Shown: piece after piece, positions 27,781 through 36,907 of the stretch
How positions within the stretch are numbered: position 1 is the stretch's first letter
How the letters are laid out: each line of letters begins with the position of its first letter
Origin: Psychromonas sp. MB-3u-54
Lineage (GTDB): Bacteria; Pseudomonadota; Gammaproteobacteria; Enterobacterales; Psychromonadaceae
Direction of reading: 5' to 3'
Assembly (NCBI RefSeq): GCF_002836415.1
Contig: NZ_PJBP01000176.1
Coordinates: forward strand, 1-60,322
DNA length: 60,322 nucleotides
Translations under genes and position numbers: made by a program
Notes under the pieces: model-generated
What the model saw: the letters and a program-made list of their open reading frames with translations, nothing else
The model's database searches: none
Told to the model about the DNA's origin: nothing

Positions 27781-28746
27781 TCAATCCAATCCCATCGCAT
27801 TTATCCGCTGCTCAATTAACTTACTGCATTCTTCTTTTAATATCCGGCGCAGCCAAATTTGTGCTTGAGAATATTCAGAACGAGGATGCCAGATAAGTGA
27901 ATATTCAAAAGGTTTAAAATCAAAAGGCAGGGGTTTTACAATCAAGTCATATTTTTCTGCCACTAAATAGGCCAGATCTGCAGGCACGGTAATCAGCAGC
28001 GGCATACTGTCAACAATAGCTAAGGCCGTTTCTAAATGAGATGCCCGTAGAATCGTGTTTTGCTTTTGATGTCCACTGAGTGCTTCATCAAGCAGTGCTT
28101 TAACACCATCACTAATAGCAATTAAGGCATGCGGATAGGTAAGATAATTTTCCAGAGTTAATATTTTATCGGCAAGGGGATGAGACTTTGACAACATACA
28201 AAATACGCTGACTAAGCCAAGTTTATCTCGCTGTAACGGAGCAATTGAATAATCCGGATGGCAGATAGCCATATCAACACCTTCACTGGTTAATTGATTG
28301 ATCATCTGTTTATGTTTAAGAGGTACAAATTCAAGGGATATATTGGGTGCCTCTTGGTAAATACGGGGCAGTGCATAGGGCATTATTGTCTGCAGTGCAT
28401 AATCAGTCGCGGCGATATTAAAATGCTGCTTACAATTTATTGCTTCAAAATCACCGGGTGATAACAGAGTCCGTAGTGATTGCAGGGGATCATTAAGTGC
28501 AAGGTTTAACTCGATAGCGCGTTGTGTTGGCTGCAGATGTTGGCCATTGCGAATAAAAAGCGGATCGCCAAGCAGATCTCTTAACCTTCCTAATATTCGA
28601 CTCAATGCAGATTGACTCAAATTAAGCCTGACTGCAGCATGACTGACACTGCCTTCTTCAACTAATACCTTTAATGCAATTAAGAGATTTAAGTCTTTGC
28701 GGTAAACATCTTCCAGTTCCATATTTTGATCCAGGGTTTCAATCAC
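27781..28746 (-). CDS. LysR-family transcriptional regulator
   Basis: The 321-residue protein has an N-terminal winged helix-turn-helix (LLIALKVLVEEGSVSHAAVRLNLSQSALSRILGRLRDLLGDPLFIR) and a periplasmic-binding-like effector domain (about residues 100-300). The listed start is a GTG at 28746 without a visible ribosome-binding site. An ATG at 28722 (MELEDVYRKD) with GGA eight bases upstream is equally likely. It is on the same strand as degQ but 208 bp away, and a 14-base G tract lies in the gap. Its effector and targets are unknown; the convergent acuI-like gene is a possible but untested target. Confidence 0.9.
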   Translation of the reverse strand: MIETLDQNMELEDVYRKDLNLLIALKVLVEEGSVSHAAVRLNLSQSALSRILGRLRDLLGDPLFIRNGQHLQPTQRAIELNLALNDPLQSLRTLLSPGDFEAINCKQHFNIAATDYALQTIMPYALPRIYQEAPNISLEFVPLKHKQMINQLTSEGVDMAICHPDYSIAPLQRDKLGLVSVFCMLSKSHPLADKILTLENYLTYPHALIAISDGVKALLDEALSGHQKQNTILRASHLETALAIVDSMPLLITVPADLAYLVAEKYDLIVKPLPFDFKPFEYSLIWHPRSEYSQAQIWLRRILKEECSKLIEQRINAMGLD

Positions 28747-28873
28747 AGTGGGTTATTATGGATAAGATTAAACATAACTGCTATTTCTTTTCTAATTGGT
28801 ATTATTTTTTGCTGCCGAGAATGCTGTCCGCACATATATCGAGTTAGGCTTAGCTTTTGGTGAAGGTAAAAAA

Positions 28874-28887
28874 GGGGGGGGGGGGGG
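28874..28887. repeat. G14 homopolymer tract upstream of the LysR gene
   Basis: Fourteen consecutive G residues (C on the strand of the LysR gene) follow six A residues. They lie 127 bp upstream of the GTG start. Tracts of this length are prone to slipped-strand length changes. It is not inside a supported coding sequence. Confidence 0.9.
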
Positions 28888-28903
28888 AGGTGATTTAGTT
28901 TAT

Positions 28904-28933
28904 GCTCTGTGGTGAAATTATTCACCACAGAGC
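28904..28933 (-). terminator. Perfect 13-bp hairpin after degQ
   Basis: GCTCTGTGGTGAA and its exact complement (28921-28933) enclose ATTA, 21 bp past the degQ stop codon. No T-run follows on the minus strand, so it is a possible rho-dependent or processing-type 3' end rather than a classical terminator. Confidence 0.55.
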
Positions 28934-28953
28934 AACAATGTGCATGCTTTTAA

Positions 28954-30330
28954 TTAACGAATGGCAATAAATAAAGACAGTCCATTGCGGTTTACCTGCA
29001 ATAAGATATTGTTTTTAGCCATTCCCAGCGCTTTTTTGAAGGATAATAAATCATCAACGCGACGTTTGTTCGCTGCAATGATCAGATCACCTGCCTCCAG
29101 TCCACTGTAGGCGGCCGGAGAATTTGCCTGTACTTCGACGACTTTGACACCCTTGCCCTTGTTATTATTGGCAAATGAAGCGCCCGCGAGTAAAGGATGC
29201 AATTCTTTGAATGAATCAACCGCACTCAAGGTTTGTGGTTTGCCAATGCCCACATCCACTGTTTTTTTCATGCCATCCCGCAATAAGGTTATTTTGACTG
29301 TATCACCGATACTTTTCAGGCCTATTTGACTGCGTAATTGTCCGGTCGACTTGGTTATCTGACCATCAACACCGGTAATAATATCCCCCGCGATTAATCC
29401 CGCTTGTTCAGCGGGAGAGCCTTTAGTTACACCGGCAACAAGTACACCCAGTTGACCATTTTTAAGCTCCAGCGCCTCGCCTAAATCGCGCGTAATATCC
29501 TGAATAGCAACACCAATCTGACCGCGCTTAACCTCACCGTATTTTGTGATTTGCTGCATGCTCGCTTTAGCCATATTGATTGGAATGGCAAATCCTATTC
29601 CTATATTTCCACCTGCCGGCGCAATAATAGCCGTATTGATACCGACCAATTCACCATTCAAATTAACCAGTGCACCTCCGGAATTACCCGGATTAATAGA
29701 AGCATCGGTTTGGATAAAGTTTTCATAGCCTTCTATCCCCAAACCACTGCGTCCCAGCGCACTGACAATGCCCGTGGTCACGGTTTGACCTAAACCAAAA
29801 GGATTGCCGATGGCAACGACAAAATCACCGACTTCTAACAGAATTGACTCGGATATTGCGATCTGCGTCAGGTTTTTTGCTTTTATTGCCAGTATAGCAA
29901 TATCCAATTCCGGGTCTGAACCTATTATTTTCGCCTTATAACTGCGTCCGTCGATCAATGAAACCTGCACTTCATCAGCGTCTTTTATTACATGGAAATT
30001 GGTCATAATGATGCCATTCTGAGCATTGATTATGACCCCTGAACCTGCACTTTGTTGGCGTTTTTGAGGTGCTTGCTGCTGTAAATTATCCTGCTCAGGG
30101 AGTTCAAAAAAGTGCTTGAAAAAAGGGTCGTTTAATAACGGGTTGACTAACGCCTGTTTGGTTGAATAGGTGGAGATATTAACCACTGCAGAATTTATTT
30201 TTTTCAACATGGGCGCAAGAGATGGAAAAGGTTTTCCCTGAGCCGTCACATTAGGTATTGCTGCATTTGCGCTGTAACTTAAACTCAGGCAAAGCATCAT
30301 CACTAATAACAAAGCTGATTTTATCTTCAT
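28954..30330 (-). CDS. degQ: Periplasmic serine protease/chaperone, DegQ/DegP type
   Basis: The 458-residue HtrA-family protein has a signal peptide (cleavage near SYSANA-A at residue 24). The catalytic triad lies in MTNFHVIKDA (His), GSDPELDIAIL (Asp) and INPGNSGGALVN (Ser). Two PDZ domains follow (about residues 265-350 and 375-458). Its length matches E. coli DegQ (455) better than DegP (474) or DegS (355, one PDZ). It degrades or refolds damaged envelope proteins. No second deg gene is adjacent, so it could also fill the DegP role. Confidence 0.93.
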   Translation of the reverse strand: MKIKSALLLVMMLCLSLSYSANAAIPNVTAQGKPFPSLAPMLKKINSAVVNISTYSTKQALVNPLLNDPFFKHFFELPEQDNLQQQAPQKRQQSAGSGVIINAQNGIIMTNFHVIKDADEVQVSLIDGRSYKAKIIGSDPELDIAILAIKAKNLTQIAISESILLEVGDFVVAIGNPFGLGQTVTTGIVSALGRSGLGIEGYENFIQTDASINPGNSGGALVNLNGELVGINTAIIAPAGGNIGIGFAIPINMAKASMQQITKYGEVKRGQIGVAIQDITRDLGEALELKNGQLGVLVAGVTKGSPAEQAGLIAGDIITGVDGQITKSTGQLRSQIGLKSIGDTVKITLLRDGMKKTVDVGIGKPQTLSAVDSFKELHPLLAGASFANNNKGKGVKVVEVQANSPAAYSGLEAGDLIIAANKRRVDDLLSFKKALGMAKNNILLQVNRNGLSLFIAIR

Positions 30331-30468
30331 GTTTTTTCCTTAACAACGTTAATCAAAAAATTTAATGGAAAAGAGAGTGCTTTGAGCACGTTAGTAGCTT
30401 ACAAAATGGTGCCTTATAGATCAAATTTATTGACCGATAATTACCCTGTTAAGGGAGTAAAGGGCGGC

Positions 30469-30777
30469 TTAATACTCCAATAATGCAATTTTATTTCGAA
30501 GTGTTTCGACTTCTTCCAGTAATTCTAACGCGAGTGCGGCCCCGGCAAGATTAACCCCGAGATCCGATTCGAGTCGTTGTACAATAAGCACACGCCGCAG
30601 GCAGTATCCACTAAATTGCCAATGCTGTTGATCGTTTTTCACCGGCTCAATAACCCCCTCTTCTACTAAATTTAAAATCCATTCGGCAGGCTTACCACAG
30701 GCATGGCTAAGTTCCTCCAGAGTGAAAATGGTGCCTTTCTCAACAATCAGCCCTGATAATACGGTTTGCTTGATCAT
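30469..30777 (-). CDS. cbpM: Chaperone-modulator protein CbpM
   Basis: The 102-residue protein is of the MerR-like CbpM family: FTLEELSHACGKPAEWILNLVEEGVIEP at the N-terminus and CLRRVLIVQRLESDLGVNLAGAALALELLEEVE in the second half. CbpM binds the J domain of CbpA and inhibits its co-chaperone and DNA-binding functions. It starts 3 bp after the cbpA stop codon, so the two are co-translated as in E. coli. Confidence 0.94.
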   Translation of the reverse strand: MIKQTVLSGLIVEKGTIFTLEELSHACGKPAEWILNLVEEGVIEPVKNDQQHWQFSGYCLRRVLIVQRLESDLGVNLAGAALALELLEEVETLRNKIALLEY

Positions 30778-30780
30778 GCT

Positions 30781-31716
30781 CTATACCCCCATTTTAGCTC
30801 TTGGGTTAAATGCCATTATTTTTTCCATTTCTTGATAAAGTTTCCTGGCCGACTCACTCGTCGCTGGCGGTGTGACAACACTAAGTATGACGTAAATATC
30901 CCCGGCAGGATTACTCGGAATACCTCGGCCTTTTAAGCGCATTTTACTGCCACTGTTTGATCCCGGTGAAATTTTAAGGTCCACCACGCCGGCGGGCGTT
31001 GGAAGTTTGACCGTTGCGCCCAGCGCTGCTTCCCAGGGAGTCACCGGCAGTTGCATGTGCAAATCTTGTTGCTCGAGCCTATAAAGGGGGTGAGGGTTAA
31101 AATGAACTTCCAGATAAAGATCTCCTTTTTTCCCCTGTCCCATACCGTTCGAGCCTTGTCCGGAAAGACGAATCTGTTGCCCATCTTTGATTCCCTTGGG
31201 AATTTTAATATTAAGGGTGCGATTAACTGCTCGTATTGATCCCCGACTATCGGCTTCCTGTGTTTGCAGATTAATGCTACGCGTTGCACCAAAAAAGGCA
31301 TCTTCTAAGTTAATCGACACTTTGGCATGGTGGTCAGATCCGCGAGTATTAAACTGTGCACTACGGTTAAAATCAGAATGTTGATCTTTATGACCAAAAA
31401 ACGCTTCAAAAAAATCGCTAAAGGCACCGCCATGGAGATCGTCAAATTCCCCTTTGCTAAACTCAAAACTTGAATCTCTGTCCGCCTGCTGCCAGGATTT
31501 TAAATTTGGATCTAAACGGTCGTAGGTGGCGCGTTTTTTGGGATCCCTAAGCACTTCATAGGCTTCGGATACCTCTTTAAAGTTAGCTTCAGCTGCGGGC
31601 TCTTTGCTGATATCCGGATGATATTTACGCGCTAATTTTCGGTATGCGCGTTTGATCTCCTCTTTCGACGCATTGCGCTGTAGACCCATTATTTTGTAAT
31701 AATCCTTATATTCCAT
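30781..31716 (-). CDS. cbpA: Curved-DNA-binding protein / DnaJ-class co-chaperone
   Basis: The 311-residue protein has a J domain at residues 1-70 ([33 protein letters not shown], with the HPD motif), then a Gly/Phe-containing linker, and the two C-terminal beta-barrel domains of class II J proteins. No zinc-finger cysteines are present. E. coli CbpA is 306 residues. It stimulates DnaK and can bind curved DNA. It is followed by cbpM and lies divergent from the ClpC-like unfoldase gene. Confidence 0.96.
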   Translation of the reverse strand: MEYKDYYKIMGLQRNASKEEIKRAYRKLARKYHPDISKEPAAEANFKEVSEAYEVLRDPKKRATYDRLDPNLKSWQQADRDSSFEFSKGEFDDLHGGAFSDFFEAFFGHKDQHSDFNRSAQFNTRGSDHHAKVSINLEDAFFGATRSINLQTQEADSRGSIRAVNRTLNIKIPKGIKDGQQIRLSGQGSNGMGQGKKGDLYLEVHFNPHPLYRLEQQDLHMQLPVTPWEAALGATVKLPTPAGVVDLKISPGSNSGSKMRLKGRGIPSNPAGDIYVILSVVTPPATSESARKLYQEMEKIMAFNPRAKMGV

Positions 31717-31846
31717 GGTCGATCTACCTTATTGAAATTTTATCGATAACATCATTAAAAAAATGGCGTGAAAAATCTCCCCCAGGATGGGAAAGCTTAA
31801 TTAAAGATTAGTCTGCATAATTTTATAGTCCAGCACAGGCTTATGA

Positions 31847-31892
31847 GCAAATGACTTGCAGATTCAGGAATCTGGATCTGCAAGTCGTTTGC
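31847..31892. repeat. 17-bp-stem hairpin in the cbpA / ClpC-like divergent region
   Basis: GCAAATGACTTGCAGAT (31847-31863) pairs with ATCTGCAAGTCGTTTGC (31876-31892) with one G-T pair and a 12-base loop. It is in the 356-bp region between the two divergent starts. It is not the CIRCE or ROSE sequence, and no T-run follows. It could be an operator or a fold in the 5' leader of the unfoldase message. I found no convincing sigma-32 promoter in this region. Confidence 0.6.
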
Positions 31893-32072
31893 GTATCTCG
31901 ATTATAATGTTCCGATCTTTATCAATATTATGATGATTAAGTATCCAATACTGTTGGTATTTTAAAAAATAACAGTGCAGGGCGAGTTATGGATACTAGA
32001 ATTATAAGTAAGAGATTTTTGGCGGAGAGCTTAAATTCAAGTTCATGAAATCATAATGTAAGGAATTTTATT

Positions 32073-34550
32073 ATGTCCGATTGGAATAATCCGGCGGCCA
32101 AAGGAGCCATGTTACATAATTATGTTCAGAAGAGTACCCAGAAGGTAATTGGCTGTTTGGAGCTTTCTTTTGCCGAGTTAGGAAGCTTACGACTGAATAT
32201 ATTGACGCCCGATTTTTTGCTGGTTGCGTTACTTTCTCAACCGGACAGTGAAGGACATAAGGTTTTGCAGGAGTTATTGCCCAATGAAGATGATGCTCCG
32301 TTGCGTATCGTTGGTCAGATAAGACAAAACTACCCGCCCGCAAGTAACGTACAGGCAAAGCAAATTCTGGCTTCTCAGGAGATAGTCGAAGTGTTTCGAG
32401 TGGCCTACGACGAGGCTAAAAATTTTGGCGATGATTATATTGGTACAGGCACTTTATTTCTTGCTTTTTTTCATAAGGATGCGGGGCCTGTTGCTGATAT
32501 TTTAAACAATGAAGGTATTCGTGTTGATCAGGCGCGTCAAGCACTAAAGCATATTCGACGGGGGCATCAGCTTAATAGTCAAGATGCAGAAGGAAAACCA
32601 GATGTATTGGATATCTACACTAAAGATCTCACCGAGATGGCGCGCAAGGGGGAGTTAGATCCTGTTATCGGTCGGGAGGAGGAGATTGAGTTGATTATTC
32701 AAACCTTGTCCCGGCGCAAGAAAAATAACCCCGCCTTGATTGGTGAACCCGGGGTGGGTAAGACGGTCATTGTCGAAGGTTTGGCGCAACGGATTGTGGC
32801 TGCAGATGTACCCGATAGCCAGTTAAATAAGCGTTTGCTCGCGCTGGATATGGGAGAGTTAGTGGCTGGGGCTTCGATGCGGGGTGAATTTGAGGAGCGC
32901 TTGAAATCTGTACGTGATGCCGTTATTGAGGCGGGGGGCAAGGTTATTCTGTTTATTGATGAATTACATACCGTGGTTGGCGCTAATGCCGGATCCGGTG
33001 GTATTGATGCGCCCAGTCTGCTGAAAACCGCGCTGGCTCAAGGAACCCTGCAGGTTATCGGTGCTGACACTTTGGATGAATATCAAAAATATATAGAAGC
33101 AGATAAAGCCCTTGAGCGCCGTTTCCATCCTATTTTAGTGCGCGAGCCGAGCATTGATGAAACCATTGCTATTTTGCAGGGGGCAGCCCCGCGTTATGAA
33201 AAGCACCATGATGTTCATTATGCGTTATCAGCATTCGAAGCGGCAGCGCGACTTTCTGAGCGTTATATTGCGGATCGCTGTTTACCTGACAAGGCGGTTG
33301 ATTTGATAGATGAAGCAGGCGCGCGTAAACACCTTCGTCTAACCGCTATTCCTCACAATTTACGGGATCTTGAACGACAGCATCAAGGGTTATTACGCGA
33401 TAAGACCGGCGCTTTTAATGATCAAAATTTTGAACAGGTAGCTGCAACACAGATGGAGATTTTAAGGATCGATCAAAAGCTTAAAGATGCGCGCAGTGAT
33501 TGGCAAAAAGGCCAGGCCAAGGAAGATGCGATGGTGACACCGGATGATATTGCTGAAGTAGTGGCGCGCTGGACGGGTATTCCGGTTGCGAGAATGGTTG
33601 AATCGGAATCAGAAAAGCTGGCCAGAATGGAAGAAAAACTGCACCAGCGGATCGTAGGCCAGGAGGATGCTGTTCGCGCTGTCGCCGATGCCATTCGTCG
33701 TAATCGCGCCGGTATTACATCCAGCCGTCGTCCTATTGGCTCATTTCTTTTTCTCGGTCCTACCGGTGTAGGGAAAACTGAACTCGCCCGCGCCTTGGCA
33801 GCTTTTTTATTAGATGATGAAACAAGAATAATCCGTCTGGATATGTCGGAGTACATGGAGAGACACGAAGTCTCTAAAATGATTGGCGCACCGCCGGGGT
33901 ATATTGGTTATGGTGAAGGAGGGCAATTAACTGAACGTGTACGTCATAACCCCTATACAGTGGTATTGCTGGATGAGATGGAGAAAGCCCACCCTGATGT
34001 ATTTAATATGTTACTGCAAATTCTTGAAGATGGGCAACTAACGGATGCTAAAGGGCGTAAAGTATCCTTTCGCAATACCGTTATCATAGGCACTTCTAAC
34101 CTGGGCACCGGGTCACTTTCCCCTGACAAACGACCGATCGGATTTATTCATTCTGATTCGCTAAACTATAAGGAAACCCAAGATTTGGTGATGCACGAAG
34201 TTAAGAAATTCTTTAAACCGGAGTTTCTTAACCGGCTTGATGACATTATCGTCTTCCATTATTTAGAAAAAGACCATGTGCACCAGATAGCTGAGATGTT
34301 TGTCGCTGAATTAGTCGAACGGATGAAACTGAGGGGAATTGTGCTTGAAGTTGATAATGCAGTGATTGATAAACTCTCGGCAGACGGTTTTGATCCTATT
34401 TACGGTGCGCGGCCCTTAAGGCGTGAAGTGGAGCGTCAAATAGAAAATGTATTAGCAATGAAAATTGTGCGCAATGAATTCTCAGATAACTGCCGGGTTG
34501 AAGTTAAGATGCAGGATAAGGAGGTTGTTTTTATTACCGAGGAGCAGTGA
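32073..34550 (+). CDS. ClpC-like double-AAA+ ATPase
   Basis: The 825-residue Hsp100 unfoldase has an N domain (about 1-165), AAA-1 with Walker A GEPGVGKT (224-231) and Walker B VILFIDE, a short middle domain (about 418-485), and AAA-2 with GPTGVGKT (562-569) and VVLLDE. The middle domain is far shorter than in ClpB. The segment [12 protein letters not shown] (IGF at 689-691) aligns with the ClpP-docking loop of ClpA/ClpC (IGL or VGF), which ClpB lacks. This argues for a ClpP-dependent, ClpC-type unfoldase rather than a ClpB disaggregase. It is divergent from cbpA-cbpM. Start at 32073 has AAGGAAT upstream. The subfamily is inferred from these two features and not from a tree. Confidence 0.88.
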   Translation: MSDWNNPAAKGAMLHNYVQKSTQKVIGCLELSFAELGSLRLNILTPDFLLVALLSQPDSEGHKVLQELLPNEDDAPLRIVGQIRQNYPPASNVQAKQILASQEIVEVFRVAYDEAKNFGDDYIGTGTLFLAFFHKDAGPVADILNNEGIRVDQARQALKHIRRGHQLNSQDAEGKPDVLDIYTKDLTEMARKGELDPVIGREEEIELIIQTLSRRKKNNPALIGEPGVGKTVIVEGLAQRIVAADVPDSQLNKRLLALDMGELVAGASMRGEFEERLKSVRDAVIEAGGKVILFIDELHTVVGANAGSGGIDAPSLLKTALAQGTLQVIGADTLDEYQKYIEADKALERRFHPILVREPSIDETIAILQGAAPRYEKHHDVHYALSAFEAAARLSERYIADRCLPDKAVDLIDEAGARKHLRLTAIPHNLRDLERQHQGLLRDKTGAFNDQNFEQVAATQMEILRIDQKLKDARSDWQKGQAKEDAMVTPDDIAEVVARWTGIPVARMVESESEKLARMEEKLHQRIVGQEDAVRAVADAIRRNRAGITSSRRPIGSFLFLGPTGVGKTELARALAAFLLDDETRIIRLDMSEYMERHEVSKMIGAPPGYIGYGEGGQLTERVRHNPYTVVLLDEMEKAHPDVFNMLLQILEDGQLTDAKGRKVSFRNTVIIGTSNLGTGSLSPDKRPIGFIHSDSLNYKETQDLVMHEVKKFFKPEFLNRLDDIIVFHYLEKDHVHQIAEMFVAELVERMKLRGIVLEVDNAVIDKLSADGFDPIYGARPLRREVERQIENVLAMKIVRNEFSDNCRVEVKMQDKEVVFITEEQ

Positions 34551-34583
34551 TGGCTAAATAGCGTTGTATTTTTTGTGGTCAAT

Positions 34584-34617
34584 AAAATGACAAACCTTTA
34601 CGGGTTTGCCATTTTTA
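34584..34617. terminator. Bidirectional terminator between the ClpC-like gene and yceI
   Basis: Arms AAATGACAAACC and GGTTTGCCATTT (one internal mismatch) enclose TTTACG. T residues follow on the plus side and A residues precede, so it serves both convergent genes. Confidence 0.8.
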
Positions 34618-34628
34618 ACGTATTGAAT

Positions 34629-35192
34629 TTATTGACGTATACCTTCAACATTTAATTCCATGTCCACATAACTTGCCGGACCCATTACCTGAATACCAAA
34701 GTCAACTAGCTGTAAACGTGTTGTGCCTTGAAAACCTGTGCGGTATCCGCCCCAGGGATCTTCACCTGCACCAACAAAGTTAGCATCAATAGTAATAGGT
34801 TTAGTGATACCGTGCAGTGTCAAATTACCGTTAACAGCTAAACTGCCATCCGTTTTTTCAGTGAATTTTTGGCTGACAAATTTTGCCTCGGAAAATTTAC
34901 CTGCATTAATAAAGTCGTCACTTTTAATATGTTTGTCACGTTCTGCATGGTTTGAATCGAGGCTGCTGGTATCCACGTTTACGGTTATTTTAGAGGCTGC
35001 AATATTCGTTTCATCGTAACTAAATTGACCGTCGAATTTGTTAAAACGACCCTGAATAAAGCTGTAACCTAAGTGGCTTACTTTAAAATTAACGGAAGCG
35101 TGTGCTGTGTCAATTTTATAGTCAGCGGCATTGGCGAAGGTTGGCATGAACAGCGCAGTGCTGAGTGCCGCTGCGATTAGTGATTTTTTCAT
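34629..35192 (-). CDS. yceI: Periplasmic YceI-family lipid-binding protein
   Basis: The 187-residue protein has a signal peptide ending SANA-like (LFMPTFANA-A, about residue 22). The YceI lipocalin-like barrel follows: YKIDTAHASVNFKVSHLGYSFIQGRFNKFDG at the start and LTLHGITKPITI later. YceI proteins bind isoprenoid lipids such as polyprenyl chains; the physiological role is not settled. It lies 25 bp after the cytochrome b561 gene, the same pairing as yceJ-yceI in E. coli. Confidence 0.93.
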   Translation of the reverse strand: MKKSLIAAALSTALFMPTFANAADYKIDTAHASVNFKVSHLGYSFIQGRFNKFDGQFSYDETNIAASKITVNVDTSSLDSNHAERDKHIKSDDFINAGKFSEAKFVSQKFTEKTDGSLAVNGNLTLHGITKPITIDANFVGAGEDPWGGYRTGFQGTTRLQLVDFGIQVMGPASYVDMELNVEGIRQ

Positions 35193-35217
35193 TATTTCAT
35201 TCCTATTCGAGTTTAAG

Positions 35218-35745
35218 TTAGAGCATTTTCTTGAGTGTATTATCTTTATTAATAAAGTGATGTTTTAGGGCAGCTAAGGCGTGCAAAGCGGCTAAGCCAA
35301 TCAATGTAAATGCCAGATAGTAATGAACAACACCGGCAATATCTTCCTGGTTTTCAATCAATGAGCCAAAACCGGGCACGGAAAACCAATTAAATACCGC
35401 GATCGCACGACCATCAGCCGTTGAAATCAGATATCCGGCAATAAAAAGACTGAACAATAAAATATAAAGAGCGAAATGGGCTATTTTAGCCGCTTGTATT
35501 TCCCACTTTTGACCTTCAATTTCGGGATGGGCAGTTAACAGTTTCCAGACAACCCGCAGCAGAGTCAATGCAAACAAACACAGGCCAACGGATTTATGTA
35601 TGTGTGGTGCTGTTTTATACCAGTCATTGTAATAGCCCAGATCAACCATCCACAGCCCTAAACTAAATAAACCAATAACCAACAGAGCTGAAACCCAATG
35701 CAGGAGTTTAGCGGTGATATTATATTTTGTGACGGTTTGTGACAT
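35218..35745 (-). CDS. yceJ: Cytochrome b561-family membrane protein
   Basis: The 175-residue protein has four hydrophobic helices and histidines suited to haem b ligation (LLHWVSALL in helix 1, HIHKSVGLCLF in helix 2, VHYYLAFTLIGLAALHALAAL in helix 4). It is a quinol-linked electron-transfer protein of the inner membrane. The yceI gene is directly downstream, as in E. coli yceJI, which is the basis of the symbol. Confidence 0.9.
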   Translation of the reverse strand: MSQTVTKYNITAKLLHWVSALLVIGLFSLGLWMVDLGYYNDWYKTAPHIHKSVGLCLFALTLLRVVWKLLTAHPEIEGQKWEIQAAKIAHFALYILLFSLFIAGYLISTADGRAIAVFNWFSVPGFGSLIENQEDIAGVVHYYLAFTLIGLAALHALAALKHHFINKDNTLKKML

Positions 35746-35965
35746 TTACTGCCCTTTTAAAAGGTGACCTTAACAAAGTGTTAATCAGTTTCATTGTAGA
35801 TTAACTATTTGATAAGCAAAGATAGAAATGTAGAATAGTTTGTTCAAATATTTTGATGATTTACCTTGTTGATACTTTCATTCTATTGATAATTTAAAGG
35901 TCTTAACCGTTAACGGTGCGAATTCACTTTAAGATTCAGTAGCTTATTTAATTAAATCTGACAAA

Positions 35966-36607
35966 TTATGGCATTTCCGGAAAGGAAGTTTGTTGTTCGG
36001 ATTCAAGCCAGATAGGGTATTTTTTCATTACCGATGTAAATAATGGAGAGTTGATGAAGTCGGCTAACCACACCTTTAGAAACGGGTAGGCACTTTGCTC
36101 AAACCAGTCTTTATCAACGCCTGCAAATTGCCGTATAAAAGGGAGGATAGCCATATCGGCCAGGCTGATTTGTTGGCCGAAAAGATAAGGACTATTACTG
36201 AGACGATTTTCTAATTGCATTAAAAAGTCTTCCGCATGCTCCCGGTAATAATGCGCCGAATGTTCTGGAAAACGATCCGCATATTTGTATTTATCGAGCC
36301 AGTCTTTAAATTCCACATCATTTTCATCAATCAAATTTAGCATTTCAGTTAAATTACCCTGTAACCAGCCGTCTGGATCGCGGCGTGCCAGCGCCCAAAC
36401 CATAATATCTAAGCTTTCATCAACGACAGTCCCATCGCTTAGTTGTAAAACAGGCACTGTGCCTTTGGATGAAAGCGCTAACATTTCTGCCGGTTTATTT
36501 TTAAGTAGTATTTCCCGTAAAAAAACAGATTGTGAACTGACCGTTAAGGCTAAACGGGCACGTATGGCATAGGGGCAACGGCGAAATGAATATAACGTAT
36601 TGGGCAT
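35966..36607 (-). CDS. Glutathione S-transferase family protein
   Basis: The 213-residue protein has a thioredoxin-like N-terminal domain with RRCPYAIRARLAL (a CPYA glutaredoxin-like active site) and GTVPVLQLSDGTVVDESLDIM (the glutathione-binding cis-Pro and Glu-Ser). A helical C-terminal domain has SLADMAILPFIRQF. The CPYA site suggests a Grx2-like or omega-type thiol-transferase. The substrate is not known. It is a single-gene unit. Confidence 0.88.
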   Translation of the reverse strand: MPNTLYSFRRCPYAIRARLALTVSSQSVFLREILLKNKPAEMLALSSKGTVPVLQLSDGTVVDESLDIMVWALARRDPDGWLQGNLTEMLNLIDENDVEFKDWLDKYKYADRFPEHSAHYYREHAEDFLMQLENRLSNSPYLFGQQISLADMAILPFIRQFAGVDKDWFEQSAYPFLKVWLADFINSPLFTSVMKKYPIWLESEQQTSFPEMP

Positions 36608-36679
36608 AAATACCTCGTAATAAATTTGAAGAAAGGTGCGTTATGATCATTTTACGATCATTTTTTATAAAAATAGTCT

Positions 36680-36794
36680 TGATAGCAAAAGAATTAATGC
36701 ACTGCTAAAGTATTACTCAGGAAAATCATTATCACTCACGCCGCTGTTAGAGGGAGTCAATAGGACTGTTCACCTTTTTAGTTGTTTGCTATCA
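36680..36794. mobile_element. 115-bp inverted-repeat element, probable deletion derivative
   Basis: TGATAGCAAA (36680-36689) and its exact complement TTTGCTATCA (36785-36794) bound the element. Next to the ends it keeps GAATTAAT on the left and GTTCACCTTTTTAGTT on the right, the same order as in the 161-bp copies A1 and A2. It therefore looks like a shorter, diverged member of that family. It lies between the GST gene and the DUF2333 gene. Confidence 0.6.
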
Positions 36795-36811
36795 GCTGGC
36801 AATGTCATTTG

Positions 36812-36843
36812 GTATCAACGTTTCAGCGCCGAAACGTTGATAC
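36812..36843. repeat. Perfect 13-bp inverted repeat
   Basis: GTATCAACGTTTC and GAAACGTTGATAC enclose AGCGCC. A second hairpin, CCGCTTACA/TGTAAGCGG (36875-36895), follows within 35 bp. Both lie 3' of the DUF2333 gene, and the second may mark its 3' end, although there is no T-run on the minus strand. Confidence 0.65.
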
Positions 36844-36907
36844 TCAAATCACTTCAGAATCATCGAGGCGAGCACCGCTTACATATTGTAAGCGGATTGT
36901 TATGTTT

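Noticed and set aside
28743-28928. 61-residue minus-strand ORF containing PPPPL
   Set aside because: The prolines come from the C14 tract; the frame has no ribosome-binding site and would depend on tract length.
31700-32072. Sigma-32 heat-shock promoters for cbpA or the ClpC-like gene
   Set aside because: A CCCATCCT -10-like string is present on the minus strand, but no CTTGAA-like -35 lies at the right spacing.
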